64,000 nucleotides of DNA from Palsa-504 sp963767565 (lineage in GTDB: Bacteria > Actinomycetota > Actinomycetes > Streptosporangiales > Streptosporangiaceae). The stretch spans positions 303,454 to 367,453 of the forward strand of contig CAVYEG010000009.1 of assembly GCA_963767565.1 (NCBI GenBank), written 5' to 3'. Positions 17,037 through 26,672 of the stretch are shown here, piece after piece. Position 1 is the first letter of the stretch, and each line of letters starts with the position of its first letter. The notes beneath the pieces are model-generated. The model made no database searches. It was not told where the DNA came from and was given only the letters and a program-made list of their open reading frames with translations. Position numbers and translations under genes: made by a program.

Positions 17037-17372
17037 TCAGGCGGCGCGGTGAGCCCGGTCCGTGGCTGGCCGCGCGGCGCACGGGGCTGGGCCCGGTATG
17101 GGCGGCCAGCCGCCCGACCTGGCGGGCCGCTCGGCGCCGGGGGCGTACATCCCGCCGACAAGCTGCCGGATCCACCGCATCCGGCTTGCGGCGGCCTCGG
17201 GGTGGTCGCCGAACTCCTGCGCCATCCGGGCGGCGCAGCCCGCGATGCCGAAACTCCGCACGGTGCGGCTGATCACCTCGCCCAGCGCCTCGGGGGCCGG
17301 GGCATCCGTTCGCTGCAGCACGGAGGCGAACAGCGCCTCGCACCGTGCGTCGTTGACGTTCAACCGGGTCAT
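17037..17372 (-). CDS. Conserved actinobacterial small protein
   Basis: Protein of 111 residues beginning MTRLNVNDARCEALFASVLQ. The N-terminal 70 residues (SFGIAGCAARMAQEFGDHPEAAASRMRW) look like a conserved short helical domain found in actinobacteria without known function. The last 35 residues are Pro/Ala/Arg rich. GGAGG lies 6 nt upstream of the ATG, and an AT-rich operator-like site lies 50 bp upstream, so it is probably a single-gene unit under the same control as the catabolic genes. Confidence 0.65.
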   Translation of the reverse strand: MTRLNVNDARCEALFASVLQRTDAPAPEALGEVISRTVRSFGIAGCAARMAQEFGDHPEAAASRMRWIRQLVGGMYAPGAERPARSGGWPPIPGPAPCAARPATDRAHRAA

Positions 17373-17421
17373 AACGAGCCTCCGCGTCCTGCTCCCAGGC
17401 TGGCTTCGGCTATATAGTAAG

Positions 17422-17435
17422 ATGATTTAGTTATT
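17422..17435 (-). promoter_or_regulatory. AT-rich operator-like site 4 (AATAACTAAATCAT on minus strand)
   Basis: 50 bp upstream of the small protein gene at 17372. The plus-strand string ATGATTTAGTTA closely matches the string at site 16. Confidence 0.5.
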
Positions 17436-17478
17436 TGAGTCAAGAGCACGCTGTTGCGCGGTCCGCTCGGCGGTGTGG

Positions 17479-18684
17479 TCAGGCCTGGATGCCGTAGCGG
17501 TCCAGGCGGTAGCAGGAGATCGCGTTGCCGCGCAGCAGCCGCCAGGTTTCCTGCTCCGACAGCCCGGCCTTGGCCGCGATGGTCGCGGCGGTGTCCTTCG
17601 AGTGCGGGAACGTGGAATCGCCGTGCGGGTAGTCGGTCTCGAACATGATCTGGCCCATCCCGATGCGGTCCCGCAGCGCCAGGCCGACCTGATCGTCGAA
17701 GACGCAGCCGAACACCCGGCCCGGGACGTAGGTGCTGGGCGGTTCCGGCACCTTCTCCTGGGTCTTGGCGTAGCCGCGGGCGTGATCCCAGGCTTCGTCG
17801 AGCCGTTCGAGCAGGAACGGCATCCAGCCCACCTGGCCCTCGGACAACGCGATGCGCAACGAGGGGAACCGGGCCAGCACTCCGCTGGTCAGCCAGTCGA
17901 CCAGGGCGTGGGACGCGCCCTCGAAGGTGAGCGCGATGATGACCAGCGGCGGCGCGTCGTCGCTGGTCTTGCTGAAGGTTGAGGACGAGCCGATGTGCAT
18001 ATTGACCACGGTGTCGGTTTCCTGGCACGCCGCCCACAGCGGATCCCAGGCCTCGGTATGCACGCTGGGCAGGCCGAGCGCGGCCGGGTTCTCGGAGAAG
18101 GCGATGGCATGCGATCCGTTCGCGGCGCAGCGCCGCACCTCCTGCGCCGCCAGATCCGGGTCCCACATGGGGACGAGGGTGAGCGGGATCAGGCGGCCGC
18201 GGGCCGCATCCGCGCACCATTCGCCGATCATCCAGTCGTTGTAGGCCCGGACGCAGGCCAGCGCGAGGTCACGGTCGCCGCGTTCGAGGAACGTCTGCCC
18301 GCAGAAGCGCGGGAAGGTGGGGAAGCACAGCGACGCGTCGGTGTGATTGCGGTCCAGGTCGGCCAGCCGGGCCGCCCGGTCGTAGCAGCCGGGCAGGATG
18401 TCCTCGAACAGCACGGCCCGGTTGTGGGCCGCCTCGCGAGGGAAGCTGACCGCCGCGAAGCCGCCGGTGACCGGGAACAGTATCCCCGCGTAGGACCAGC
18501 AGTCGGCCCAGTACCCGTCCGGATCCTCCCGGAAGGCCATGTGACGCGGCTCGAAGCGCAGCCGCCCCCTGACCCGGACCAGCCGCGGCCCCGCCTCGCG
18601 GAAGGCGGCGGGCAGGTAGTCCCGCCAGACGTGTGCGGGCTCGATGACGTGGTCGTCGACGCTGATGATCCGCGGGATCTCCAT
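17479..18684 (-). CDS. Amidohydrolase_2 (ACMSD-like) metal-dependent hydrolase/decarboxylase
   Basis: TIM-barrel amidohydrolase, 401 residues. The N-terminal metal site is SVDDHVIEP (a DxH variant of HxH); further ligands appear as NMHIGSSS and the terminal DYPHGDSTFPHS. LDRNHTDASLCFPTFPRFCGQ and RFPSLRIALSEGQVGWMPFLLERLDE are family hallmarks. Members of this group hydrolyse or decarboxylate small ring compounds. GGAGG is immediately upstream of the ATG, and the gene is 10 bp downstream of a D-aminoacylase-type amidohydrolase with which it forms an operon. The substrate cannot be read from sequence. Confidence 0.85.
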   Translation of the reverse strand: MEIPRIISVDDHVIEPAHVWRDYLPAAFREAGPRLVRVRGRLRFEPRHMAFREDPDGYWADCWSYAGILFPVTGGFAAVSFPREAAHNRAVLFEDILPGCYDRAARLADLDRNHTDASLCFPTFPRFCGQTFLERGDRDLALACVRAYNDWMIGEWCADAARGRLIPLTLVPMWDPDLAAQEVRRCAANGSHAIAFSENPAALGLPSVHTEAWDPLWAACQETDTVVNMHIGSSSTFSKTSDDAPPLVIIALTFEGASHALVDWLTSGVLARFPSLRIALSEGQVGWMPFLLERLDEAWDHARGYAKTQEKVPEPPSTYVPGRVFGCVFDDQVGLALRDRIGMGQIMFETDYPHGDSTFPHSKDTAATIAAKAGLSEQETWRLLRGNAISCYRLDRYGIQA

Positions 18685-18694
18685 AAAGCCTCCT

Positions 18695-20347
18695 CTATCG
18701 GGGGTTGCTCGGGTCAGGACACGAGGACGTCCCGCCGTCGCGGATGAGCCGGCCCGTGCGCGGGCCCCCGTCGCTGACCAGCTCGCCGTTCACCCACACC
18801 CGGTGCAGGCCGCGGCTGCGGGCAATGAGCCGGTCGGCGCCTGCCGGCAGGTCGTACACCCGCTCCATCCGCTCCACGCCGACGGCGGCGGGGTCGAAGG
18901 CGACCAGGTCGGCGAAGTACCCGGGGGCGATACGCCCTCGGCCGGGGATCCCGAAGACCGCGGCCGGGTGGCCGGTGATCCGCCAGACGGCCTTCTCCAG
19001 CGTCAGCGTGCCGGTCTCCCTGACCCAGTGCTCCAGCAGGTAGGTGGAGAAGACGGCATCGCAGAGCTGGCTCGCGTGCGCGCCCGCGTCCGACAGTCCG
19101 AGCAGCGTGCGGTCGTCGCGCAGCAGCCCGGCCAGGGATTCGGTGTCGTCGTTGGCGACCACCACCCGGAACCGTGTCGCCAGGTCATCGTCGAGGGCGA
19201 CGTCGCAGAGCAGGTCGAGCGGGTCGAGGCCGCGCCGGGCGGCTAGCTCGGCCAGCGACGGCCCGTCAGCCAGCTCGGGATGCGCCGCCGTCTCCTGCAC
19301 GAACACCTTGTCAAAGGAGTAGAACCACTGCCTGGCCACGTCGGCCCGGGCCCGGGCCCGCCAGCCGGGATCGGTGTAGAACCGGGCGCGCTCGGCGGCG
19401 GGCACCGACAGCACCTCCGCGAACGCGTCGGCGCGGGCGAACGGCGCCGGCTCGGCCAGCGTGACCTGGAAGACGATCGGCCGGCACGCGACCTGGGGCC
19501 AGACCTGGCCGCCGCGGGCTGCGGACTTGTCCAGCAGGCGGAAGGCGCCGGGCGACGCGTTGAGGGCGGTCCAGGTGACCGGCCGCCCGGTCTTGACCGA
19601 AAGCTCGGCCAGCTCCACCGGGCCGAAGTCGGGCCCGTGCGTGATCGCGAACGTGCCCCGGCCGCGCTCGGCCAGCGGCTCGGCCAGCTGCATCAGCTCG
19701 GCCACCGTGGCCAGCCGGCTGGGCACGGGCTTGCCCCAGGCCCCGGCGTGGGCGGGCTGGCGGGAGGATGCGAATCCGATGGCGCCAGCGTCGAGGGCGT
19801 CGGCGACCAGCCGCCGCATCTGCTTGATCTCGGCCGGGGTGGCATCCCGCTCGGCCGCTTCCTCGCCCAGCACATACAGCCGCAGCGGGGTGTGCCCGAG
19901 CATGACGGCCACGTTCAGCTTCGGCCCCGCCCGCTCGACCGCGTCGAGGTACTCGGGGAACGTCTCAAACGTCCAGGGGATACCCGCGAACAGCGCCTCG
20001 ACGGCCATGCCCTCGACGTTCTCCAGCGTCCTGGCGATCGTCTCACGGCCGGCCGGCCGGGTCGGGGCGATCCCGAAGCCGCAGTTGCCCATCACCACCG
20101 TGGTCACGCCGTGCCACGAGGAGGGGGTCAGGTCGGGGTCCCACAGCACCTGGGCGTCGTAGTGAGTGTGGCAGTCGATGAATCCAGGAGCCAGCACCAG
20201 GCCGTCGAGGTCGACGGCGTCGCCGTCCCCGGACACGGTGCCCGGCGCCCCGACCGCGGTGATCCGGTCCGCCTCGATGACCACATCGGCCGGCCGGGGC
20301 GGTGCCCCGGTCCCGTCCACCAGCAGCCCGCCGCGCAGCACGGTCAT
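18695..20347 (-). CDS. D-aminoacylase/amidohydrolase_3 family hydrolase
   Basis: Cyclic-amidohydrolase superfamily member, 550 residues. The metal-binding HxH is in GFIDCHTHYDAQVLWDP, followed by GVTTVVMGNCGFGIAP (family signature with Cys ligand), and a distal Asp in LGLSDAGAHAS. N-acyl-D-amino-acid deacylases share this layout, but the actinobacterial branch found with beta-oxidation genes is of unknown substrate and may open a lactam, lactone or amide. It is the first gene of a two-gene operon with the ACMSD-like hydrolase; an operator-like site lies 50 bp upstream of its ATG. A close relative occurs at 57252-59054. Confidence 0.85.
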   Translation of the reverse strand: MTVLRGGLLVDGTGAPPRPADVVIEADRITAVGAPGTVSGDGDAVDLDGLVLAPGFIDCHTHYDAQVLWDPDLTPSSWHGVTTVVMGNCGFGIAPTRPAGRETIARTLENVEGMAVEALFAGIPWTFETFPEYLDAVERAGPKLNVAVMLGHTPLRLYVLGEEAAERDATPAEIKQMRRLVADALDAGAIGFASSRQPAHAGAWGKPVPSRLATVAELMQLAEPLAERGRGTFAITHGPDFGPVELAELSVKTGRPVTWTALNASPGAFRLLDKSAARGGQVWPQVACRPIVFQVTLAEPAPFARADAFAEVLSVPAAERARFYTDPGWRARARADVARQWFYSFDKVFVQETAAHPELADGPSLAELAARRGLDPLDLLCDVALDDDLATRFRVVVANDDTESLAGLLRDDRTLLGLSDAGAHASQLCDAVFSTYLLEHWVRETGTLTLEKAVWRITGHPAAVFGIPGRGRIAPGYFADLVAFDPAAVGVERMERVYDLPAGADRLIARSRGLHRVWVNGELVSDGGPRTGRLIRDGGTSSCPDPSNPR

Positions 20348-20396
20348 CGCGCACCTCCACCGTCGTCATTTTCGATCAGTCGACTTAAGTATATGA

Positions 20397-20410
20397 TTTA
20401 ACTAATTGTA
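20397..20410 (+). promoter_or_regulatory. AT-rich operator-like site 5 (TTTAACTAATTGTA)
   Basis: 50 bp upstream of the hydrolase start at 20347. It matches TnnAACnnGTTnnA at all defined positions except one (ATT for GTT). Confidence 0.55.
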
Positions 20411-20488
20411 AGCCATAGGCAGGAGCGTCGGACGGCGCCCTCGGGCCTGGTCCCAGGGCGGCGACCGCGCGGCCGAAGGCCCGAGGGC

Positions 20489-21596
20489 TCAGATGCCCAG
20501 CCGATCGAGGAGGCGCTCGTGGTAGACGGCCGGGCCGCCGAACAGCAGCTCGGAGGACTTGGCCCGGCGGAAGTACAGGTGGGCGGGGTGCTCCCAGGTG
20601 AAGCCGATGCCGCCGTGGACCTGGATGTTCTCCGCCGCGGCGAACATGTAGGCCTGGGAGCAGCAGATGTGCGCCGCGGCGGCGGCGACCGCGAACCCCG
20701 GCGCGGCCTCGTCCGCCAGGCGGGCCGCCTCCCTGGCCGTGGCCTCGGCGAGCTCCACCCGGACCAGCATGTCCGCGCACTTGTGCTTGACGGCCTGGAA
20801 GGAGCCGATGGGCCGGCCGAACTGGTAGCGGGTCCTGGCGTACCCGGCGCTCATCTGCAGGCACCTCCTGGCGCCGCCGGCCTGTTCGGCGGCAAGCCCC
20901 ACGCAGGCCACGTCGAGTACCCGGCTCATCAGCGGGCCGCCCTGGCCTTCAGCGCCGACCAGGACCGCGGGCACCCGGTCGAGGGTCAGCGCGGCCATGG
21001 TCCGGGTCGGGTCGAGCGTGGTCATGGGCTCGGCGCGCAGGCCTGGCGCCCCGCGGTCCACCGCGAACAGGGAAGGGACCGGCGGTGCTGCGCGCCAGGA
21101 CCAGCACCAGGTCGGCGGTCGCCCCGTCGACGACGAAGCTCTTGCTTCCGGTCAGCGCAAAACGGTCCCCGGTGCGCTCGGCCCGGGCGGTGACCACGGC
21201 CGGATCCCAGGAGGCGCTGCGTTCTGCGGCGGCCAGGGTGGCGGTGACTTGCCCCGAGGCGATGCCGGGCAGATAGCGGGCGCAGGCCGCCTCGTCACCC
21301 GAGGCCAGCAGCGTCTGGGCGGCGAGCACCACCGTGGCGAAGAACGGTGAGCACAGCAGCGCGGCGCCCATCTCCTCCAGCACCACCCCGAGCTCGGTCA
21401 GCCCGAACCCGTCGCCGCCGTAGTCGCCCGGCAGCGCCAGGCCCGGCAGCCGGAGCTGGCGGGCCATCTGGTCCCACACCGCCGGGTCATACCCGGTCTC
21501 GGCGGCGGCGCGGACGGCGCTTTGCGGTGACTTGGCCGCGAGGAACTCGCGGACCGCCTCGCGCAGCTCGTGGAGTTCTTCCTTGCTGTCGGTCAT
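20489..21596 (-). pseudogene. Acyl-CoA dehydrogenase (short partner subunit), frameshifted
   Basis: Acyl-CoA dehydrogenase of the type that forms heteromeric pairs (FadE28/29-like). The N-terminal half (21596 down to about 21085) reads SKEELHELREAVREFL ... GDYGGDGFG ... LTGSKSFVVDGATADLVLVLAR; the C-terminal half (about 21061 to 20489) reads TRTMAALTLDRVP ... YQFGRPIGSFQAVKHKCADML ... IQVHGGIGFTWEHPAHLYFRRAKSS. The two halves are in different frames, and the junction maps to about 21066-21085, where one base must be gained or lost to restore the expected SLFAVD segment. The ATG at 21596 overlaps the stop of the upstream dehydrogenase. It is either a broken gene or a sequence error; the remainder is fully conserved, favouring error or very recent decay. 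Confidence 0.8.
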
Positions 21597-22855
21597 GGCG
21601 CACCTCCGGACCTGGGCAGCTCGCGGAACGGCGAGGCGGTGTCGATGCCGGGCTCTTTCGGCAGCCCGAGGACCCGCTCGGCCAGGATGTTCTTCATGAT
21701 CTCCTCGGTGCCGCCCAGGATCCGCAGGGCCGGCGTGGCCAGCAGCAGCTCGGCCCAGGCGTAGGTGCCCCATTCCCCGGTGTCGGCGATCATCCGCGGC
21801 CCGAGCAGGTGGGACACGAACTGCGCCGCCCGGGTCAGGTTCTGCGCGTACATGAGCTTGGCCACCGACATCTCCGGGCCCGGGGCCACGCCGGCCTGCA
21901 TCCGGCGGAAGGCCCGCGCGTTCAGGTGCCCGGTGGCCATGATGCAGGCCAGCAGCTCCGCCAGGTCACGGCGCAGTGCCCGGTCGTCCCAGGTCCAGGT
22001 GGCCCGCATCAGCGCGCTGAGCCGCTCGGGGGTCAGGGCGTCGGCGACCGGCCCGCTGCCCTCGCTGCCCACGGTGGCGCGCTCGTTCATCAGCGTGGTG
22101 AGGGCGACCCGCCAGCCGCCGTTGACCTCGCCGAGCCGGTGATCATCCGGCACCCGCACGCCGGTCAGGAAGACCTCGTTGAAGTCGGCGCCGCCGGTCA
22201 TCTGGCGCAGCGGCCGCACCTCCACCCCGGGCGCGCGCATGTCGACCAGGAACGCGGTGATGCCCTGGTGCTTGGCGGCGTCCGGGTCGGTCCGGCACAG
22301 CGCCATGCCGATCTGGCTGTGCTGCGCCACCGACGTCCAGACCTTCTGCCCGTCCAGGATCCACCGCCGCCCTCGCTGGCGACCGCGCGGGTCCGCACCG
22401 CGGCCAGGTCGGACCCGGCGTCCGGTTCGCTGAACAGCTGGCAGGCGATCACGTCGCCGCGGTACATGGCGGGCAGGTAGCGGTCCTTGACGGGCTGCTG
22501 GCCGTGCGCCAGGATCGTCGGCCCGATCATGCCGAGCCCGATCACGCTCAGCGTGCCGGTGTCCGGTACGTCGTACTCGACTCGATGCGCCGTAGACCAG
22601 CTCATGGACAGGGGTGAGGCCGCGGCCGCCGTACTCCGGCGGCCCGGAGATCCAGCCGAATCCGTTTTCGTACCGGGTCCGCTGCCAGTCCCGGGCGGCG
22701 CGGAACTTCTGCTCCTCGACCCCGGGCGGGTCCGCGCTGAAGTAGGCCACCCGGTCGTCGCCCTCGCCCCAGCGGAACTCGGCCCGCCCGGCGGCCCGGG
22801 AGGCGTGCGCGTCCAGGAACTCACGCACCTGCCGGGCGAAGTCTGATTCCATCAT
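21593..22855 (-). pseudogene. Acyl-CoA dehydrogenase (large partner subunit), doubly frameshifted
   Basis: Acyl-CoA dehydrogenase with intact N-terminal (GPPEYGGRGLTPVHELVYG) and C-terminal halves (WILDGQKVWTSVAQHS, GGADFNEVFLTGVRVP, RILGGTEEIMKNILAERVLGLPKEPG). The 200-bp middle, encoding the FAD-contact region LFSEPDAGSDLAAVRTRA, is in another frame. The frame leaves near 22580-22600 and returns near 22362-22385, so the end-to-end reading frame stays open (420 codons) but the middle would be nonsense. Paired compensating indels argue for sequencing error or a tolerated double mutation. It pairs with the 20489-21596 subunit and belongs to the DUF35-Ltp operon upstream. Confidence 0.8.
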
Positions 22856-22864
22856 CGGGACCGC

Positions 22865-24014
22865 TCACCGGGACAGGATGGTGACGGCGGACACGCCGGG
22901 AGCGCCGTACAGGTGGGCGTAGCCGACCGCTGGCGAGCCCGGCACCTGCCGCGCACCCGCGGTGCCGCGCAGCTGACGCACCAGCTCGTGGACCTGGCGC
23001 AGCCCGGAGGCGCCGATCGGCTCGCCGTTGCCGATCAGGCCGCCGTCGGTGTTGACCGGTAGCCTGCCGCCGATCTCGGTCTCGCCGTCGGCGATCATCC
23101 GCTCTTGCTCGCCGTCCTGGCACAGCCCGTTCTCGGCCAGGTGGATGATCTCCGAGCCGGCGTCGGTGTCCTGCAGCTGCGCCACCGCCACGTCCTGCGG
23201 CCCGATCCCGGCGATCTCGTAGGCCTCCCGCGAGGCGTCCACCGTGGGGCTGGGCGCGTGCTCCCCCACCGGGATCGATGGGCTCTGTACCTCGAACGCG
23301 CCGATCCTGCGGCTGCGCAGCGCGCAGGCCCGGACCCGGACCGGGCGCCCGGCGTATTTGTGCGCCTGGTCGGCGCGGCACAGCACTACGGCGCCGGCGC
23401 CCTCGTCCGGACCGCAGTACATGAACTGGCGGAGCGGGATAGTTCAGCATCGGGGAGCCGAGGATCTCCTCGACCGACAGCGGGGTGCGCCGCCACGCCT
23501 TGTCGTTACCGGAGGCGTTGCGGAAGTTCTTGGCTGCCACCCTGGCCAGCGCCTCGTGGGTAATACCGTGGTCGTGCATGTAGCGGTTGATCTTCATGCC
23601 GAAGAAGTTCGTGGTCAGGTACAGGCCGGTCCGGCCATACCATGGGGGCAGGCCGGCCACGGAAGGGTCGGCCGCGAACGCGCCTCGGGGGTGCTTGTCC
23701 ATCCCGATCGCGATCGTCAGGTCGTGCTCGCCGGTCTGGATGGCCCGAGCCGCCATGGCCACCGCGGTACCTGCCGTGGCGCAGCCGTTGAACACGCCGC
23801 GCAGCGGCACTCCGGTCAGCCCCAGCCGGCCGACGATCGCGTCCGGGTTGTACACCTCCAGGCTGCCCACGAAACCCGCCTGGACCTGCGGCCAGCTGAC
23901 CCCGGCGTCGCCGAGCGCGGCCCGGACCGCGTCGGCGGCCATGTCCATCGCGGACTTGCCGGGAAATCGGCCGAACGGGTGCAGCCCGGCGCCGATGATG
24001 ACCGCTTCCATCAT
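22865..24014 (-). pseudogene. Thiolase/lipid-transfer protein (Ltp type), frameshifted
   Basis: Thiolase-superfamily protein. The N-terminal part (EAVIIGAGLHPFGRFPGKSA ... FNGCATAGTAVAMAARAI, catalytic Cys present ... SPMLNYP) and C-terminal part (MYCGPDEGAGAVVLCRAD ... QLQDTDAGSEIIHLAENG ... NGEPIGASGLRQ) are in different frames. One extra base in the CCCG run near 23433-23440 would explain it. The HDCF and GHP motifs of thiolases are replaced by QDTDAG and GEPIG, so both catalytic histidines are absent although the Cys remains. Two overlapping ATGs (24014 and 24011) are possible starts; the DUF35 gene stop overlaps them. Confidence 0.8.
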
Positions 24015-24460
24015 GCCTCCCCGGCCGGCGCGAACGCGAACGTCATGACCTGAGCGCCGTCCGCGCGTACGCTGTAGGGCACGATCGCCAGCCGCATGGG
24101 CTGGCCGATGGCCAGCCGGGCCGGGTCGGATTCGGTCAGCCGGGCCTCGACCATGACCTCGCCGGGCAGTTCGACGTAGCCCAGCGCGTAGGGCTGGAAG
24201 GTCTCGGCGCTGTCGGCTCCGTCGTATGGCGGGCTCGGCGGCCGGAAGCTCTGCGTGGTGAACGTCCACAGCGTGCCGCGGTCGGACAGTAGCTTCTCGG
24301 TGACCTCGGTCCCGCCGCACCGCTCGCAGGCCTGCCCGGCCGGAAACCCGACCAGCCCGCAGGCCGCGCACTGCGCCCCGATCAGCCGGGGCTGGTCCGA
24401 GGGCCAGGTGAACAGGCCGTCCGCCACCGGGATCTGGCGCGTTCCTGGCCGCACTGTCAT
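24011..24460 (-). CDS. DUF35 zinc-ribbon/OB-fold protein
   Basis: DUF35 protein of 149 residues with zinc ribbon CAACGLVGFPAGQACERCGG (four cysteines, residues about 31-49) and the OB-fold (LWTFTTQSF, QPYALGYVELPGEVMVEARL). It is the first gene of the operon DUF35-Ltp-dehydrogenase-dehydrogenase, an arrangement like the igr operon of actinobacterial steroid side-chain catabolism but without the MaoC subunits. Likely forms a complex with the adjacent Ltp protein. An operator-like site lies 26 bp upstream, shared with the divergent amidohydrolase. Confidence 0.87.
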   Translation of the reverse strand: MTVRPGTRQIPVADGLFTWPSDQPRLIGAQCAACGLVGFPAGQACERCGGTEVTEKLLSDRGTLWTFTTQSFRPPSPPYDGADSAETFQPYALGYVELPGEVMVEARLTESDPARLAIGQPMRLAIVPYSVRADGAQVMTFAFAPAGEA

Positions 24461-24485
24461 CGCCGTACTCCCTAGCCTTAATTCA

Positions 24486-24499
24486 TCTAACTATGTAAG
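24486..24499 (+). promoter_or_regulatory. AT-rich operator-like site 6 (TCTAACTATGTAAG)
   Basis: Between divergent genes starting at 24460 and 24587. Confidence 0.45.
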
Positions 24500-24586
24500 C
24501 TCTTTATACCCGATGCCGTCGCGGCATGCCAGTGCTGTTTTGCCCGTCCGGGTACGGTCGGAGCAGGAGCAGGAGGAGACGAGACG

Positions 24587-25666
24587 ATGAGCAAGATCTG
24601 GGCCAACTCCGCAGACTCACACGTGCTGGAACCCGCTGACCTGTGGCTGCAGTCGCTTCCGCCGAGACTGGCGGAGCGGGCACCGCGCTCCGAGCGGGGC
24701 GACAAGTACGAGATCCTCTATATCGACGGCGAGCGGGTGGACCGCCAGCTGAACGACTTCATGGACGCGATGCGCCCGCCGGGCGCCCGGGACCTCGAGA
24801 TCCGGCTCAAGGACCTCGATCAGGAGGGTGTCTGGGGCCAGCTCGCGTTTCCCTCGATGGGATTCTGGACGGTCAAGATCACCGACCCGGAGCTGGCCCG
24901 GGAGACCGTGCGGGCCTGGAACGACTGGGCGCACGCCGAGATCCTGAGCAAGAACAAGCGGGTCATCGCCACTGCGTGCGTGTCGACGGCGGACATCGGC
25001 GACGCGGTCGCCGAGCTCGAGCGGGCTGCCGGGCTCGGCTTCCAGGCGGTGTTCCTGCCTACCCAGACCCGCCCGGGCGAGGAATACGCGCTGGACCGCT
25101 GGGAGCCGCTATGGGCCGCCGCCGAGCGGGCCGGGGTGGTGCTCGGCTTCCACATCGGCACCGGCGGGGACACGGTGGTGTTCCGCGGTCCCGGCGGCGC
25201 CATAGTCAACTACATGGAGACGACCTATCCCGGCATGCGGGTCGTGTCGCACATGGTCGCAGGCGGTGCCCTGGACCGGCACCCCGGCCTGCGCATCCTG
25301 ATCGCCGAGGGCGGGGCCGCATGGGTGCCCGCCATCGGGGACCGGATGGACGAGGCCTGCCGCCAGCACGGAATGTTCGTCCGGCCCAAGCTGAGCAGGC
25401 TGCCCGGCGAGATCATCGGGCAGCAGGTCTACGCGTCCTTCCAGCACGACAAGAGCGCGGTGCAAGTGGTGGCCGCCACGGGCTACCGCAACGTGCTGTG
25501 GGGCGATGACTATCCGCATCTGGAAGGCACCTACGGGCACACGCAGGAGACACTGCGCGGCCTGTTCGCCGAGGCCAGCGATGAGGTCCGCGACCGTGTC
25601 ACTAGCGGCACCTTCAACGAGCTGTTCCGCGTTCCCGCGCAGACCGCCCGGCAGGCGTCGGTTTAG
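24587..25666 (+). CDS. Amidohydrolase_2 (ACMSD-like) metal-dependent hydrolase
   Basis: Amidohydrolase of 359 residues with NSADSHVLEP at the N terminus (DxH metal site), GFHIGTGGDT in the barrel, LRILIAEGGAAWVP and the terminal Asp motif LWGDDYPHLEGTYGHT. RLKDLDQEGVWGQLAFPS is typical of the ACMSD-like group. GGAGGAG lies 9 nt upstream of the ATG. One of three paralogues in the window (also 17479-18684 and 60968-62161), each next to dehydrogenase or SDR genes, suggesting successive or alternative C-C or C-N cleavage steps in one pathway. Confidence 0.87.
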   Translation: MSKIWANSADSHVLEPADLWLQSLPPRLAERAPRSERGDKYEILYIDGERVDRQLNDFMDAMRPPGARDLEIRLKDLDQEGVWGQLAFPSMGFWTVKITDPELARETVRAWNDWAHAEILSKNKRVIATACVSTADIGDAVAELERAAGLGFQAVFLPTQTRPGEEYALDRWEPLWAAAERAGVVLGFHIGTGGDTVVFRGPGGAIVNYMETTYPGMRVVSHMVAGGALDRHPGLRILIAEGGAAWVPAIGDRMDEACRQHGMFVRPKLSRLPGEIIGQQVYASFQHDKSAVQVVAATGYRNVLWGDDYPHLEGTYGHTQETLRGLFAEASDEVRDRVTSGTFNELFRVPAQTARQASV

Positions 25667-25673
25667 AAGGCGC

Positions 25674-26615
25674 TCAGCCGGCCGGGTTGCGGTGGCCCAG
25701 CGGGTCCGCGTTCGGGGCGGCCTTGGCTACCAGGCCGGGGATGACAGCGGACAGGCCGGCCGGGTCCCAGCGGGCGTCGGCCGACACGCTGGGGCCGTTC
25801 GCCCAGCCCTCCAGCACCGTGATCGCGTTCCCGCAGACGCCGAACACCCGGCCGGTCACCTCCCGGGACTCGGCCGAGCCGAGCCAGACCACCAGCGGCG
25901 AGATGGCCTCCGGGCTCAGGTCGGTGCTGGCCGCCGCGGTGCGCATCATCTCGATGTCCTCGGTCATCCGGGTCAGTGCGGTCGGGGAGATGGCGTTGAC
26001 CGTGACGCCGTAGCGGTCGAGCTCGCGGGCGGCGATGACGGTCAGGCTGGCGATGCCGGCCTTGGCCGCCCCGTAGTTGGCCTGGCCCGGGTTGCCGAAC
26101 AGCCCCGACGGGGATGTCGTGTTGATCACCCGCGCGTCGTTGGCATGGCCCTCCTTGGCCCGCTGCCGCCAGTAAGCGGCGGCGTGATGCAGCACGGCGA
26201 AGGTGCCCTTGAGGTGCACCCCCATGACCGCGTCCCAGTCCCGCTCGGTCATCGTGACGATCATCCGGTCGCGCAGGATGCCCGCGTTGTTCACCACCAC
26301 GTCCAGCCCGCCGAACGCCGTGACGGCCGCTTCGATCAGCCGCTGCGCCCCGGCCCAGGGGGAGATGTCGTCGGTGTTCGCTATCGCCTGGCCGCCGGCG
26401 GCGATGATCTCGTCGGCGACCGCCTGCGCCGGCCCCGGCCCCCTGTGCCCCTTGGCCCCGTTTCCCGGCGAGCCCCCGCCGTCCCGGGGTCCGCCCAGGT
26501 CGTTGACCACGACCTTGGCTCCCTGCGCGGCGAAGGCCAGGGCGTGCGCCCGGCCGATGCCGTTCCCGGCGCCCGTGATGACCACGACGCGCCCCGTGCA
26601 TGTTCCTGCGGGCAT
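25674..26615 (-). CDS. SDR-family dehydrogenase (17beta-HSD4-like)
   Basis: SDR of 313 residues with TGAGNGIGRAH, the long post-beta2 insert containing Gly/Pro-rich sequence (about 40-70), NNAGILRDRM, NTTSPSGLFGNPGQANYGAAK and a C-terminal extension. It is a paralogue of the protein at 8755-9711. Predicted 3-hydroxyacyl-CoA dehydrogenase. It is convergent with the preceding amidohydrolase (7-bp gap) and follows another SDR on its own strand; no AT-rich site precedes it, so it is probably co-transcribed from the 29132 promoter. Confidence 0.87.
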   Translation of the reverse strand: MPAGTCTGRVVVITGAGNGIGRAHALAFAAQGAKVVVNDLGGPRDGGGSPGNGAKGHRGPGPAQAVADEIIAAGGQAIANTDDISPWAGAQRLIEAAVTAFGGLDVVVNNAGILRDRMIVTMTERDWDAVMGVHLKGTFAVLHHAAAYWRQRAKEGHANDARVINTTSPSGLFGNPGQANYGAAKAGIASLTVIAARELDRYGVTVNAISPTALTRMTEDIEMMRTAAASTDLSPEAISPLVVWLGSAESREVTGRVFGVCGNAITVLEGWANGPSVSADARWDPAGLSAVIPGLVAKAAPNADPLGHRNPAG

Positions 26616-26672
26616 GTGCTCTCCTGCCGTGGCGTGGACAGTGTCACGCCGGTTCGTTCGGATAAATGGGCT

